A stretch of 64,000 nucleotides of DNA from contig JAPKMW010000011.1 of assembly GCA_026645575.1 (NCBI GenBank), positions 104,251 through 168,250 on the forward strand, written 5' to 3'. Numbering within the stretch: position 1 is the stretch's first letter; every line of letters starts with the position of its first letter. Below are positions 55,494 through 63,161 of this stretch, piece by piece. Origin of the DNA: Caldilineaceae bacterium (GTDB lineage Bacteria; Chloroflexota; Anaerolineae; Caldilineales; Caldilineaceae). The position numbers and the translations under genes are program-made. The notes beneath the pieces were generated by a model. That model saw nothing but the letters and a program-made list of their open reading frames with translations, was not told the origin of the DNA and did no database searches.

Positions 55494-55621
55494 GATTCTT
55501 TCTCCTTTGTCACATCTGGGTAAACTGCTCTTTTATCTGTAGACTCAATGCGTGTTTGCACATTTGGGGCGAATGCGCGTCTCTTTTTGGCAATCGTTGC
55601 GCTTAAATGCTGATAGGCACA

Positions 55622-55691
55622 CTTTATCACTACCTGCGCTTCTATCGTGCTTCTACTGCCGCTTCTATGGCCAAGGAGTAATAGGATAAAT
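55622..55691 (-). promoter_or_regulatory. SARP-type direct-repeat promoter upstream of the 32-residue peptide gene
   Basis: On the reverse strand: ATTTATCCTA (55691-55682), 14 bases, then TAGAAGCG (55667-55660), TAGAAGCA (55655-55648), TAGAAGCG (55644-55637), 8 bases, then GATAAAGT (-10 TAAAGT). Repeat periods are 12 and 11 bp. Every element and distance matches the module at 59650-59720. Confidence 0.7.
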
Positions 55692-55784
55692 GCTGTATTT
55701 TTAGCTTTCCGATTGAGGTGATTGGGTATGGCAAAGGAGGTAGTGGGGCTTACTGTTAGGGTAGGCGCTGGCATGACACTGTGG

Positions 55785-55840
55785 TCAGGATAAAATAAAG
55801 GGCGGCAGGTATCTACCCACCGCCCTTTATTTTATCCTGA
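55785..55840. terminator. Perfect 21-bp inverted repeat after the subtilase gene
   Basis: Arms 55785-55805 and 55820-55840 (TCAGGATAAAATAAAGGGCGG and complement, the T/A-rich half forming the stem base). On the reverse strand the GC-rich stem CCGCCC is followed by TTTATTTTATCC, so it is a good intrinsic terminator for the subtilase, separating it from the peptide promoter. Confidence 0.75.
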
Positions 55841-55907
55841 CGAGTAGCCCAAGAAGGTACCCATTACTCCTGTAAAAAGTGTATCTTCTTAGCGTACATT
55901 AGGATAT

Positions 55908-58900
55908 TTACCGCAGCGGCCGGATTCGCCACTGCTGGTGCGTACCACGACCACAGGTGTATTGACTAACGTTGGCGCCATTTTCCGTACTAACATAGGC
56001 CACATCCAGACATTTGCCACTGTTGATGTTGACGATTTGGACGACCCCGCTCCCCAAGGGTTCCACCCGCCACTGTTGGGCCGGACCGCCGTGGCAGGTC
56101 CACTGTTGGATATTGGCCATCTCTTCTGTACTCCCGCCACTCACATCCAGACATTTGCCACTGTGTACGGCAACGACCTGATAGCCACCACCGGTGAGCG
56201 GCTCAATCCGCCACCGTTGATTGGCGCGGGCGGTGTAACTCCACTGGTGCACATTGCCACCATTGCTGGTCGAGAGCCCCGCGACATCCAATGCTTTGTT
56301 GCTATGAACTGCGGCCAGCACGACCGGGGTGCCGATGTTTACCTCAGAAAGTTGCAAATCATCAACGTAGAGCGTTCCGGTTCCTTGGCCCGCGCGCCAG
56401 ATGACGATTTGGGCAGTGGTAGCTGTCGGTCCCGTCACAAAGAACAGACTCACTTCGGTATAGCCATTGGCGTTGACTCTGGCTGACTGATTCACGGTTG
56501 ACACCTCTGCGCCACCATAGTTATTGACATAGAGATAGCCACTATTACCCACACTCCCGCCTTTGAGATAGGCGCGGGCGCGGTAGGTTGTATTCGGCTT
56601 TAGTCCATAGACCGCCTGCCAGAGGCCACGGTTATCCCCAATAATCTGCATGGCGTAGCGCCCGCCACGGACATTGGTACTCTGAACGGCAACGCCGGTG
56701 CTGCGGCCCCAGTTGGTGGTGCCCCCCGTTTCAAAACTCCCATCGACAACGAGATTGGTCACCAGGTCATCATTGGTGATCCTCACCACCGATTCCATGC
56801 CGGGATCGGGGACGAGGTGGAGACAACTGTTATCCCAATCTCTGGCGATCAACCAGGCGTGGGTGACATAGGTGATCATATTGAACTTATGTCCCGGCGC
56901 CAACGTGCCATAACTTTGGCGTTGGCCATTGTAATTTAGCCAAAAGAGTTCCAGCCACTCATTTGACTCATTCTGCAATTGGAAACGCATGGGCGTCGTC
57001 GCACTGATCGAGCGCACGGTTCCTTCCAGCTCACAGCGGTTGTTGCCGGAGACGTTGAACTGAAGGGTTAAGGCCGCACCCAATGCCCCGCCAGCGTTAT
57101 CGGCGCCGTGGGTGGTCATGGTCAGCGTGTGGAGGCCATCGGCAAAGGTGTAGGGTGTATAGTCCCCATTCGCGACCCCAGCCAACGCATAGTTGACATT
57201 ATTGTCAACGTGCGTCCAACTGCCTCCATTGAGATCAAATTTCACACTTTCCACTGCGCCCACCGTGTCAACACGGACAGATAGATTGCGGGTGCCAATT
57301 TCGTCGATGTTGATGACAGCCCCGTCAAAGAGCGGTTGTAGCGCGCGGTCGGTGTCGGCATCGACCAGGGTCACCTGGTTGATCGCGGCTGTGCAGCTAC
57401 CGTTGCCATTGCTGCTGCCAAAATCGCTGCTGTTCCAGCTCACCGAGTTCCAACTCACCGAATTCCAACTAACCGAGTTCCAACTCACTGAATTCCAACT
57501 GACACTATTCCAACTGACTGAGTTCCAACTCACCGAATTCCAACTGACACTGCCCCAAGTCACCGGATCATTGCCACTCCAGAGCAGTTGACTGGCCTGT
57601 AGATTGGTGTTGGCGCTTTGGGTGCTGCTGCCGTTGACTGCGCTGTAGATGTCGAGGTAGCCGGCCCCCGTCGAACAACTTTCGCCCCGGCTAAAGGGGC
57701 GCGCCGTTGCCTGTAGCCGATACTTGACCTGATCCGGCGTCAGGTTCGGCTCATCCTCCAGCAGGAGCGCCACGGCGCCGGAGACCACCCCGGCGGCCAT
57801 CGAGGTGCCGGACATCTTGTAATAATTGTAGGTGTCGGGCGCGGGCAGCCGGTTGTCGGGATGGGCCCAGGTGAGATTGTTGTCGTCACCAGAGAGGGGC
57901 GCGATAATGTTAGTGCCCGGGGCCACGATGTCAGGCTTAAAGAAGCCGTCCGCCGTCATGCCATAGGCAGAGAAGGCCGGCAAGGTATCATCGCTGATGG
58001 CGGTGGTGCCTTTGTCATCTGCCGCGCCAACGGTGATCACAAAGGGATCATTGGCCGGGGGATAGAGGCGCTGTTTGCCGCCGTTGCCTGCCGAGACAAC
58101 CACGACAATCTTGTTGAACCAGAGCACTTCCAGCGCGGCGCTGAGGGCGCTCTCATGATAGGACTCGTTGACGCGGCTATTGAGCGAGAGGTTGACGACT
58201 TTGATGTTATAGGCGGCGCGATTGTTAAGAATCCACTCCAACCCGGCAAGCACCGCCGAAGTTGTGCCATAGCCCCAATCATCCATCACCTTGACATCGA
58301 CTAACTTTGCTTCGGGGGCAATACCCATATAGCGTTGGCTGGAAGCCTGCCCCAATCCGGCAATTGTCCCCGCAACATGGGTGCCGTGACCATAGAAATC
58401 GTCGGGGCTGAGGGTATCCGAGGTGAAGTTGACGCGCGCGATGACGCGGCTATAGCCATTGTAATCGTTCAGGTCGGGATGGGGCGAGATGCCGCTATCG
58501 ACCACGGCCACGGTCACACCATTGCCCCGCCGATAGGGCGAGACATTCCAGAGATCATCGGCGTTGATCGCTTTGGCATAGGTGCTTTGCAGCGCCCCCA
58601 GGTTGATACACCGGTAGGCGCAATCCACCGCCGCGGCATCAACTTGATTCAACAGATCCTCTTTGCTTAAAAGCGCAGCATCCCCACCGGCACTCCCCTC
58701 CTTGGCAACAAAGGGTAGATGCAGCCGGTTGGTAGCCACTACCTCCTGCGTCCACGTTGGCAGAAAGGCAACATCAACCTGATCCAGATAGAAGCGCGCT
58801 TCCGGGTTCATGCCCGGCGCAGTGACCAGACGTAACATGGCCTGGGCGGAACGATAGGCGCTCAAGTCCAGCGTCTCATTCTGGATCGCCTCATCGGTGG

Positions 58901-59603
58901 CCGGGCCAACCCAACGCACCAGTTCGTGCCAGGTGTTGCCGCCATCGCTAGAGGCCGTCAGGATGACATAATCATTCTCCGTGAGGAAGCTCTTGCGACG
59001 GTAAGTCACCGTTACCTGTGCTTCGCTGGTTTGTGCCAGGTCTAGAGCGCGCAGGACGCCTTTGTCGGTCCCTTGCAAGCGCAAGCCTTGGAGTGCGCCG
59101 CCCCAAAAGGGGGTGACGGCGACATCGCCGTCGGCCGCGCCGTCGGCTTCGCCCAGTTCGACCCACCCGCTCGGCCAGGCGAATGTGCCGTCGCTGCCAT
59201 TGAAGGCCACTGTGGTAAAGTCATCCTGAAGATGCAGGGCGCCCTCCAGGCCGCTGTTTTGGCTGACCACCGGGGCATCCAGCGCAACCCAATTGACGGC
59301 GCTGCTTGCATCCAGTTGATCGACCACTTTGGCGCTGATGGTGGCGGCAAAGGCGTTGATGAACGGCAGGGTGCGCACCACCTGGCCGCCATTCGCCAAC
59401 ACAATCTGTTCAGCGCTCTCGCTTTGGTCCCGCTTTTGGATAATGACCGTAACCCGCTCTTCCGGGTTTTGCGCCGCCAGCGTCTGTAAGTACCCCTGCA
59501 CTTTGGGTGTACGTGTTGGTTGGACGACCATTAGCATAGTGAGCAACAGGGCGCCGGCAAATAGTAGATAAACTAGATTGTGCCATCTCTTCTTGGTAAA
59601 CAT
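55908..59603 (-). CDS. Large secreted subtilase with propeptide, SVSWN repeats and ricin-type lectin domain
   Basis: 1231 residues from ATG 59603 (GAGAGGAG seven bases upstream). Order: signal/anchor helix (about 10-29), I9-type propeptide (about 35-110), a beta-sandwich insert (about 125-300), S8 catalytic domain with Asp in VAVVDSGI (about 366), His in GHGTHVAG (about 405) and Ser in SGTSMAAG (about 600). A run of SVSWN repeats follows (about 685-730), then an Ig-like region, a CBM-like domain (about 970-1095) and a ricin B-type lectin (about 1098-1231, three KxLDV...QW repeats). Likely an exported, carbohydrate-associated endopeptidase matured by propeptide cleavage. Transcribed from a SARP-type repeat promoter. 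Confidence 0.94.
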   Translation of the reverse strand: MFTKKRWHNLVYLLFAGALLLTMLMVVQPTRTPKVQGYLQTLAAQNPEERVTVIIQKRDQSESAEQIVLANGGQVVRTLPFINAFAATISAKVVDQLDASSAVNWVALDAPVVSQNSGLEGALHLQDDFTTVAFNGSDGTFAWPSGWVELGEADGAADGDVAVTPFWGGALQGLRLQGTDKGVLRALDLAQTSEAQVTVTYRRKSFLTENDYVILTASSDGGNTWHELVRWVGPATDEAIQNETLDLSAYRSAQAMLRLVTAPGMNPEARFYLDQVDVAFLPTWTQEVVATNRLHLPFVAKEGSAGGDAALLSKEDLLNQVDAAAVDCAYRCINLGALQSTYAKAINADDLWNVSPYRRGNGVTVAVVDSGISPHPDLNDYNGYSRVIARVNFTSDTLSPDDFYGHGTHVAGTIAGLGQASSQRYMGIAPEAKLVDVKVMDDWGYGTTSAVLAGLEWILNNRAAYNIKVVNLSLNSRVNESYHESALSAALEVLWFNKIVVVVSAGNGGKQRLYPPANDPFVITVGAADDKGTTAISDDTLPAFSAYGMTADGFFKPDIVAPGTNIIAPLSGDDNNLTWAHPDNRLPAPDTYNYYKMSGTSMAAGVVSGAVALLLEDEPNLTPDQVKYRLQATARPFSRGESCSTGAGYLDIYSAVNGSSTQSANTNLQASQLLWSGNDPVTWGSVSWNSVSWNSVSWNSVSWNSVSWNSVSWNSVSWNSVSWNSSDFGSSNGNGSCTAAINQVTLVDADTDRALQPLFDGAVINIDEIGTRNLSVRVDTVGAVESVKFDLNGGSWTHVDNNVNYALAGVANGDYTPYTFADGLHTLTMTTHGADNAGGALGAALTLQFNVSGNNRCELEGTVRSISATTPMRFQLQNESNEWLELFWLNYNGQRQSYGTLAPGHKFNMITYVTHAWLIARDWDNSCLHLVPDPGMESVVRITNDDLVTNLVVDGSFETGGTTNWGRSTGVAVQSTNVRGGRYAMQIIGDNRGLWQAVYGLKPNTTYRARAYLKGGSVGNSGYLYVNNYGGAEVSTVNQSARVNANGYTEVSLFFVTGPTATTAQIVIWRAGQGTGTLYVDDLQLSEVNIGTPVVLAAVHSNKALDVAGLSTSNGGNVHQWSYTARANQRWRIEPLTGGGYQVVAVHSGKCLDVSGGSTEEMANIQQWTCHGGPAQQWRVEPLGSGVVQIVNINSGKCLDVAYVSTENGANVSQYTCGRGTHQQWRIRPLR
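57424..57556 (-). repeat. 15-bp tandem repeats encoding SVSWN units
   Basis: About nine consecutive 15-bp units (complement of TTCCAACTCACCGAA and close variants) encode Ser-Val-Ser-Trp-Asn. Third-position differences between units suggest the repeat is maintained at protein level. Similar VSWN runs are familiar from Chloroflexota subtilases; probably a structural linker. Confidence 0.9.
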
Positions 59604-59649
59604 ATCGACTCCTCTCGCTACAAGGTTTGATAACAATGGTGCTTGACAC

Positions 59650-59720
59650 ACCTTATCAAGCCTGTCGCTTCTACAGCGCTTCTACAGGCGCTTCTGGCGT
59701 CGATAGGTGGTAGGATAAAT
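59650..59720 (-). promoter_or_regulatory. SARP-type direct-repeat promoter of the subtilase gene
   Basis: On the reverse strand: ATTTATCCTA (59720-59711), 14 bases, CAGAAGCG (59696-59689), TAGAAGCG (59684-59677), TAGAAGCG (59673-59666), 8 bases, GATAAGGT (-10 TAAGGT). Transcription would begin near 59643, giving a leader of about 40 bases. Triplet repeats with an 11-bp period ending 8 bp before the -10 box are the established arrangement of SARP operators. Confidence 0.75.
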
Positions 59721-59766
59721 AACGTATATTGCAACTGTCGGCATTGGTATGATGGTACAACAAAAA

Positions 59767-59799
59767 ACAACGGCCAGGCTTACCATGCCTGGCCGTTGT
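59767..59799 (-). terminator. Intrinsic terminator of the enolase-superfamily gene
   Basis: A perfect 13-bp stem (ACAACGGCCAGGC and complement, 7-base loop) is followed on the reverse strand by TTTTTTG. It lies 124 bases beyond the stop at 59923. Confidence 0.85.
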
Positions 59800-59922
59800 A
59801 ATTAATCCTGCTGTGATCAGTGCTGTCGTCAAGGGGTTGCACTTTGCCGCTCAACTTACTGCTGGTAAAACCATAAATTACGGTGAAGTAAGTAGAGGTA
59901 AAAATAAGGGGTAACAAACCGT

Positions 59923-61095
59923 TTACCAGTTGGTATGACTACCGTCCGGTTTATGGAAATGGGGCATGTCGGTCAGCGAGTGGGGGTGATCGGCCACGGC
60001 GTTCTCATCAAACTCGACGCCCAGCCCCGGTCGCGTGGGCAGAACGTAGGCCGGCCCTTGGCGTTCCAACTGTACTGGGAAAAGATCGGGCGCGCTCTCG
60101 TTGATGGTGGGGTTGATCTCGACCCAGGCAAAGTTGTTGACGGCAAAGCACATGTGAATCGTCGCTGCCGTACAGACGGCGCCCAGCGGGTTGTGGGGCA
60201 TAATGTCGATGTAGTGCGCCTCACTCCACCCGGCGACCTTCATCGCTTCGGTCAGCCCGCCGATATTACAAACATCCAGCCGGCAGAAGTTGGTCAACCC
60301 TTGTTCGATATAGGGGCGCGCTTGCCACTTGCTCGACCATTCCTCACCAATGGCAAAGGGGACGCCGGTCATCTGGCGCAGCATGGCGTAGGCTTCCGGC
60401 GTCTCGTCGCGGATCGGTTCTTCCAAGAAGGCCATCGCGCCGGCTGGGGTCAACTGGCAGAAGGTCGCGGCTTCGGCCACGCTCAACCGGTGGTGATATT
60501 CAATGCCCAGCGGCACCGATTTGTCGAGTTTGGCGCGTAATTCGGTCAATCGTTCGGCGGTTTCGGCAATGGAGGCGCGCGGGTCAAACATATTGCCGGC
60601 ATCAGGGTCGGCGGCATGGAGCGCCTTGGCCCAGGCCGGAATTGGTTGGGACGCGACCAGGCGTAGACAAGGCCAGCCGGCAGCAATATAGTCCTGACAG
60701 ATCGCCAGCGCGTCGGGGTGGCCGATGCCGATGGTAGGGAAACCAAAGACAACTTCACGGCAGGCGCCGCCCAGCAATTGATAGACCGGCACGCCCAGCT
60801 TTTTGCCCTTAATGTCCCAGAGGGCAATGTCAATGGCGCTAAGGGCGCCGGTCAAGACGCGTCCACCTTCATGATAATTGCTGCGGTAACACTTCTGCCA
60901 GATGTGTTCAATGCGCATCGGGTCCATGCCGATGAGAAAGCGGCTAAAGTGTTTGACCGCCTCCGCTTCGGCAAATTCACGCGAAGAGCAACCCCCTTCG
61001 CCCAGGCCATAGATGCCTTCGTCGGTTTCCACTTTGACAACAAAAATGTCACGCGCCGCTTTGAGGGGGAAGGTTTTGATCGCTGTAATTTTCAT
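59923..61095 (-). CDS. Mandelate racemase/galactonate dehydratase-like enolase-superfamily enzyme
   Basis: 390 residues. N-terminal capping domain opens MKITAIKTFPLK; the barrel has ALSAIDIALWDIKGKKLGVPVYQLLGG, characteristic of the superfamily. Metal ligands appear as Glu in LGIEYHHR (about 198), Glu in FLEEPI (about 224) and Glu in IGEEW (about 251). The catalytic His is probably that of MPHNPLGAVCTAA (about 300). The arrangement resembles D-galactonate/mannonate-type acid sugar dehydratases, where the first ligand is usually Asp (DxH); here it is Glu-Tyr-His. Probably dehydrates an aldonic acid to a 2-keto-3-deoxy sugar acid. Weak ribosome-binding site. Confidence 0.85.
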   Translation of the reverse strand: MKITAIKTFPLKAARDIFVVKVETDEGIYGLGEGGCSSREFAEAEAVKHFSRFLIGMDPMRIEHIWQKCYRSNYHEGGRVLTGALSAIDIALWDIKGKKLGVPVYQLLGGACREVVFGFPTIGIGHPDALAICQDYIAAGWPCLRLVASQPIPAWAKALHAADPDAGNMFDPRASIAETAERLTELRAKLDKSVPLGIEYHHRLSVAEAATFCQLTPAGAMAFLEEPIRDETPEAYAMLRQMTGVPFAIGEEWSSKWQARPYIEQGLTNFCRLDVCNIGGLTEAMKVAGWSEAHYIDIMPHNPLGAVCTAATIHMCFAVNNFAWVEINPTINESAPDLFPVQLERQGPAYVLPTRPGLGVEFDENAVADHPHSLTDMPHFHKPDGSHTNW

Positions 61096-61212
61096 CGTGC
61101 TATCTTTTCTCGTTTTGTACAGGTGAGGATAAGGATTGGCTGCTCTTCTAGTATAGTGGTTGTCCTACTCGTTTGTCAATGAAGCTATAGATGTTCAGAA
61201 AAAGATCGGTGG

Positions 61213-61245
61213 ACACCTGACAGGCTTCCAAAACCTGTCAGGTGT
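61213..61245. repeat. 12-bp perfect inverted repeat
   Basis: ACACCTGACAGG / CCTGTCAGGTGT with a 9-base loop, between the divergent enolase-family and flavin-enzyme genes. CCTGTCAGGTG palindromes of this kind look REP-like; its position rules out a terminator for either gene. Confidence 0.6.
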
Positions 61246-61329
61246 AGAATGTCCCGAAAGATTATCTGAATACCTATATAACACCCCAATTCCTCCAATT
61301 TTATCTACTTGAGTTTGTGCGTCATTTCT

Positions 61330-61442
61330 TCTATAATCAGTAGACCGCAACAGCCCGCTCCTAGCCACACCCCCGCGGGGGTTCCCGGTGACTGGCGCAG
61401 GTCACGGACCTGCTGAGAGCGTTGCGGTCTACTGATTATAGA
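61330..61442. ncRNA. Structured palindromic element, possible leader RNA
   Basis: A 22-bp perfect outer stem (TCTATAATCAGTAGACCGCAAC and complement at 61421-61442, written here as arms 61330-61351/61421-61442) encloses two smaller hairpins: CCCCCGCGGGGG (61370-61381) and GCAGGTC-ACG-GACCTGC (61397-61413). The outer arms each contain a TATAAT facing inward, and TTGAGT lies 16 bases before the left one (61310-61315), so a forward transcript would begin near 61344 with a folded leader ahead of the flavin enzyme at 61493. No known RNA family was recognised. Confidence 0.35.
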
Positions 61443-61492
61443 GAAGAATCCACAACCTACAACCGCGTACCCACGAATAAAGGAGAAGATCT

Positions 61493-62386
61493 ATGGCTGT
61501 CCCAGTTGGCTTAAATATTTGGTCGGGTCTGGTGGGGGCAACCATGCCCTATCTGGACGCCGTCGCTGCGCCGTTCCAATCGCTCTGGTTTCCGGATCAT
61601 GTGCAGTATGACAGTAAACCGGTAGCCGAGGGCTGGAGTTTGTTGACCTTTGCCCTGGCCCGCTACCCGGACAAGCTCTGCGGTCATCAAGTGCTGTGCA
61701 ACAGCTTTCGCAACCCGGCCCACTTGGCAAAGATGACGGCCACTTGCCAGACGCTCTCTGGAGGGCGGGTGGTCTTGGGCATTGGCGCCGGCTGGAATGA
61801 AGAAGAGTATCTGGCCTACAACTGGCCCTTTCCCAAAATGTCGGTGCGGGCGGCGCAACTGGCCGAGGCGATCCAGATCTGTCGCTTGATGTGGACGCAA
61901 AGTCCAGCGCACTTTCAAGGGACACATTACCAAATTGCCAACGCCTATTGTCATCCCCATCCTACCCCGCTGCCCCCGGTGATGGTGGGCGGCGCCGGCG
62001 AAAAGTTTACCCTGCGCGTCGTCGCCCAACACGCCGATTGGTGGAATTACATCTATCAGGATCGCGCCACCTATGCGCAAAAGCAGGAAGTTCTCAAAGA
62101 CCATTGTCGCACCGTCGGGCGGGACTATGACGAGATTGTGCAGGTCACGGCCTCGAATCTCTTAGTGGCGGAAAGCGCGGAAGCGGTTAAGAAATTGGTC
62201 GAAGCGCCCCATGTGCGTCCGGTTGGCGCCAATGGGTTTGCCGGCACCCCCGCCCAAGTGACAGAGCGTTTGCTCTCTGCCATTGAGCAGGGCGCCCGAC
62301 AGGTGAATGTCAGTTTTTCGGATACGCCCCGGTTGGAAAGCACCCAGCTTTTCATCCAAGAGGTGTTGCCGCTTTTGAGCCGCTAG
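61493..62386 (+). CDS. LLM-class (luciferase-like) flavin-dependent oxidoreductase
   Basis: 297 residues; AAAGGAGAAGATCT precedes the ATG. TIM-barrel bacterial-luciferase fold with VVLGIGAGWNEEEYLAYNWPFP (about 91-112), the most conserved block of this family, and PPVMVGGAGEKFTLRVVAQHADWWN (about 161-185). These features fit the F420- or FMN-dependent TIGR03560-like group common in Actinobacteria and Chloroflexota. Cofactor and substrate cannot be settled by eye. It may be preceded by a structured leader. Confidence 0.88.
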   Translation: MAVPVGLNIWSGLVGATMPYLDAVAAPFQSLWFPDHVQYDSKPVAEGWSLLTFALARYPDKLCGHQVLCNSFRNPAHLAKMTATCQTLSGGRVVLGIGAGWNEEEYLAYNWPFPKMSVRAAQLAEAIQICRLMWTQSPAHFQGTHYQIANAYCHPHPTPLPPVMVGGAGEKFTLRVVAQHADWWNYIYQDRATYAQKQEVLKDHCRTVGRDYDEIVQVTASNLLVAESAEAVKKLVEAPHVRPVGANGFAGTPAQVTERLLSAIEQGARQVNVSFSDTPRLESTQLFIQEVLPLLSR

Positions 62387-62430
62387 TAGACAGGGAGACA
62401 GGAAGACAAGAAGTCAGAGGTGCACGATTT

Positions 62431-62522
62431 GTCGCCCTGTCACCCTGTCACCCTGTCACCCTGTCACCCTGTCACCCTGTCACCCTGTCACCCTGTCACC
62501 TTGTCACCCTGTCACCCTGTCA
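62431..62522. repeat. Array of about 11 CACCCTGT octamers
   Basis: Continuous tandem octamers with one CACCTTGT variant. The stop codon of the reverse-strand DUF983 gene (62512-62514) lies inside the array. Same unit family as near 8720 and 47820. Confidence 0.9.
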
Positions 62523-62883
62523 TCTTCTCCGGCGACCGCGGGTCTAGCAGTTGATCAAAGTGCATCCATAGGACGCGGGAGTAGCGGAAGATCAGGGGCC
62601 AGATGATAATCGTTTCCACAATAATGGCGACCGAAAAGAAGGCGATGCTGGCCTTCAGCCAGAAAAGATAAAAAGCCGATGGAATCAAGATCAAAAAACC
62701 GGCGGTGTAGCCGATAAACATGGAATTGAGAAAGTAGCCATGTTCCCGCTCATAGAGTACGCCACAGTGCGGGCAGTTTTTGTGTATTTCAAAGAGGCTG
62801 CAAAAGACCGGCCCGTGCAGACAGACCGGACAACGTTGGGCCAGAATAGCCAGTAGACGACGCATAGTAGTTGAACAATCCAT
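62512..62883 (-). CDS. DUF983 family small membrane protein with zinc-ribbon-like Cys pairs
   Basis: 123 residues (or 117 from the ATG at 62865). Two Cys pairs, CPVCLHG (about 18-24) and CPHCG (about 37-41), precede YEREHGYFLNSMFIGY and two membrane helices, matching DUF983. The family's role is not established. The C-terminal residues and the stop codon are formed by an octamer repeat array, so the end of the gene may have been altered by repeat growth. Confidence 0.85.
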   Translation of the reverse strand: MDCSTTMRRLLAILAQRCPVCLHGPVFCSLFEIHKNCPHCGVLYEREHGYFLNSMFIGYTAGFLILIPSAFYLFWLKASIAFFSVAIIVETIIIWPLIFRYSRVLWMHFDQLLDPRSPEKMTG

Positions 62884-62954
62884 TTCTCAGTAAAGCGATA
62901 CAACCCACAGAATTCATTTCAAGAAGAGTATACCACAGCTTTCGGCAGCGGTTG

Positions 62955-62996
62955 AAGCGCTTCGTATCATCGAATACGGAGCGCTTTTTATTTTGT
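62955..62996 (+). terminator. Intrinsic terminator with no forward gene upstream
   Basis: AAGCGCTTCGTAT and ATACGGAGCGCTT pair (one G-T type mismatch, 6-base loop) followed by TTTTATTTTG on the forward strand. The nearest upstream forward gene ends 570 bases away, beyond the reverse-strand DUF983 gene. Confidence 0.6.
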
Positions 62997-63161
62997 GTCC
63001 GGCGCTGTGATGCATCGCCCGCGATCCATGAGGCATGGACACCACTGCCGCCATGCTATGCTTGCTGTAACACAGCCAAACCATAGCCGGCTGAAAAATT
63101 ACACCCAACTTGATCTTTGTGACAACGCCCGATCTAAGCTTACCCAGAGGAGGATACGCTC

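Noticed and set aside
55385..55774. 129-residue reverse ORF in the regulator/subtilase spacer
   Set aside because: It begins upstream of the SARP-type promoter module and runs through it, with no ribosome-binding site. The 32-residue ORF in another frame has far better signals.
61350..61442. TPP riboswitch suspected because of CTGAGAG and a GGGGTTCCC word
   Set aside because: The conserved pyrophosphate-binding arm (CCTGAT...AATGCC...GCG) is missing in the correct order, and no thiamine gene follows.
62431..62522. CRISPR-like array
   Set aside because: The units are contiguous octamers without spacers, so this is a simple tandem repeat.
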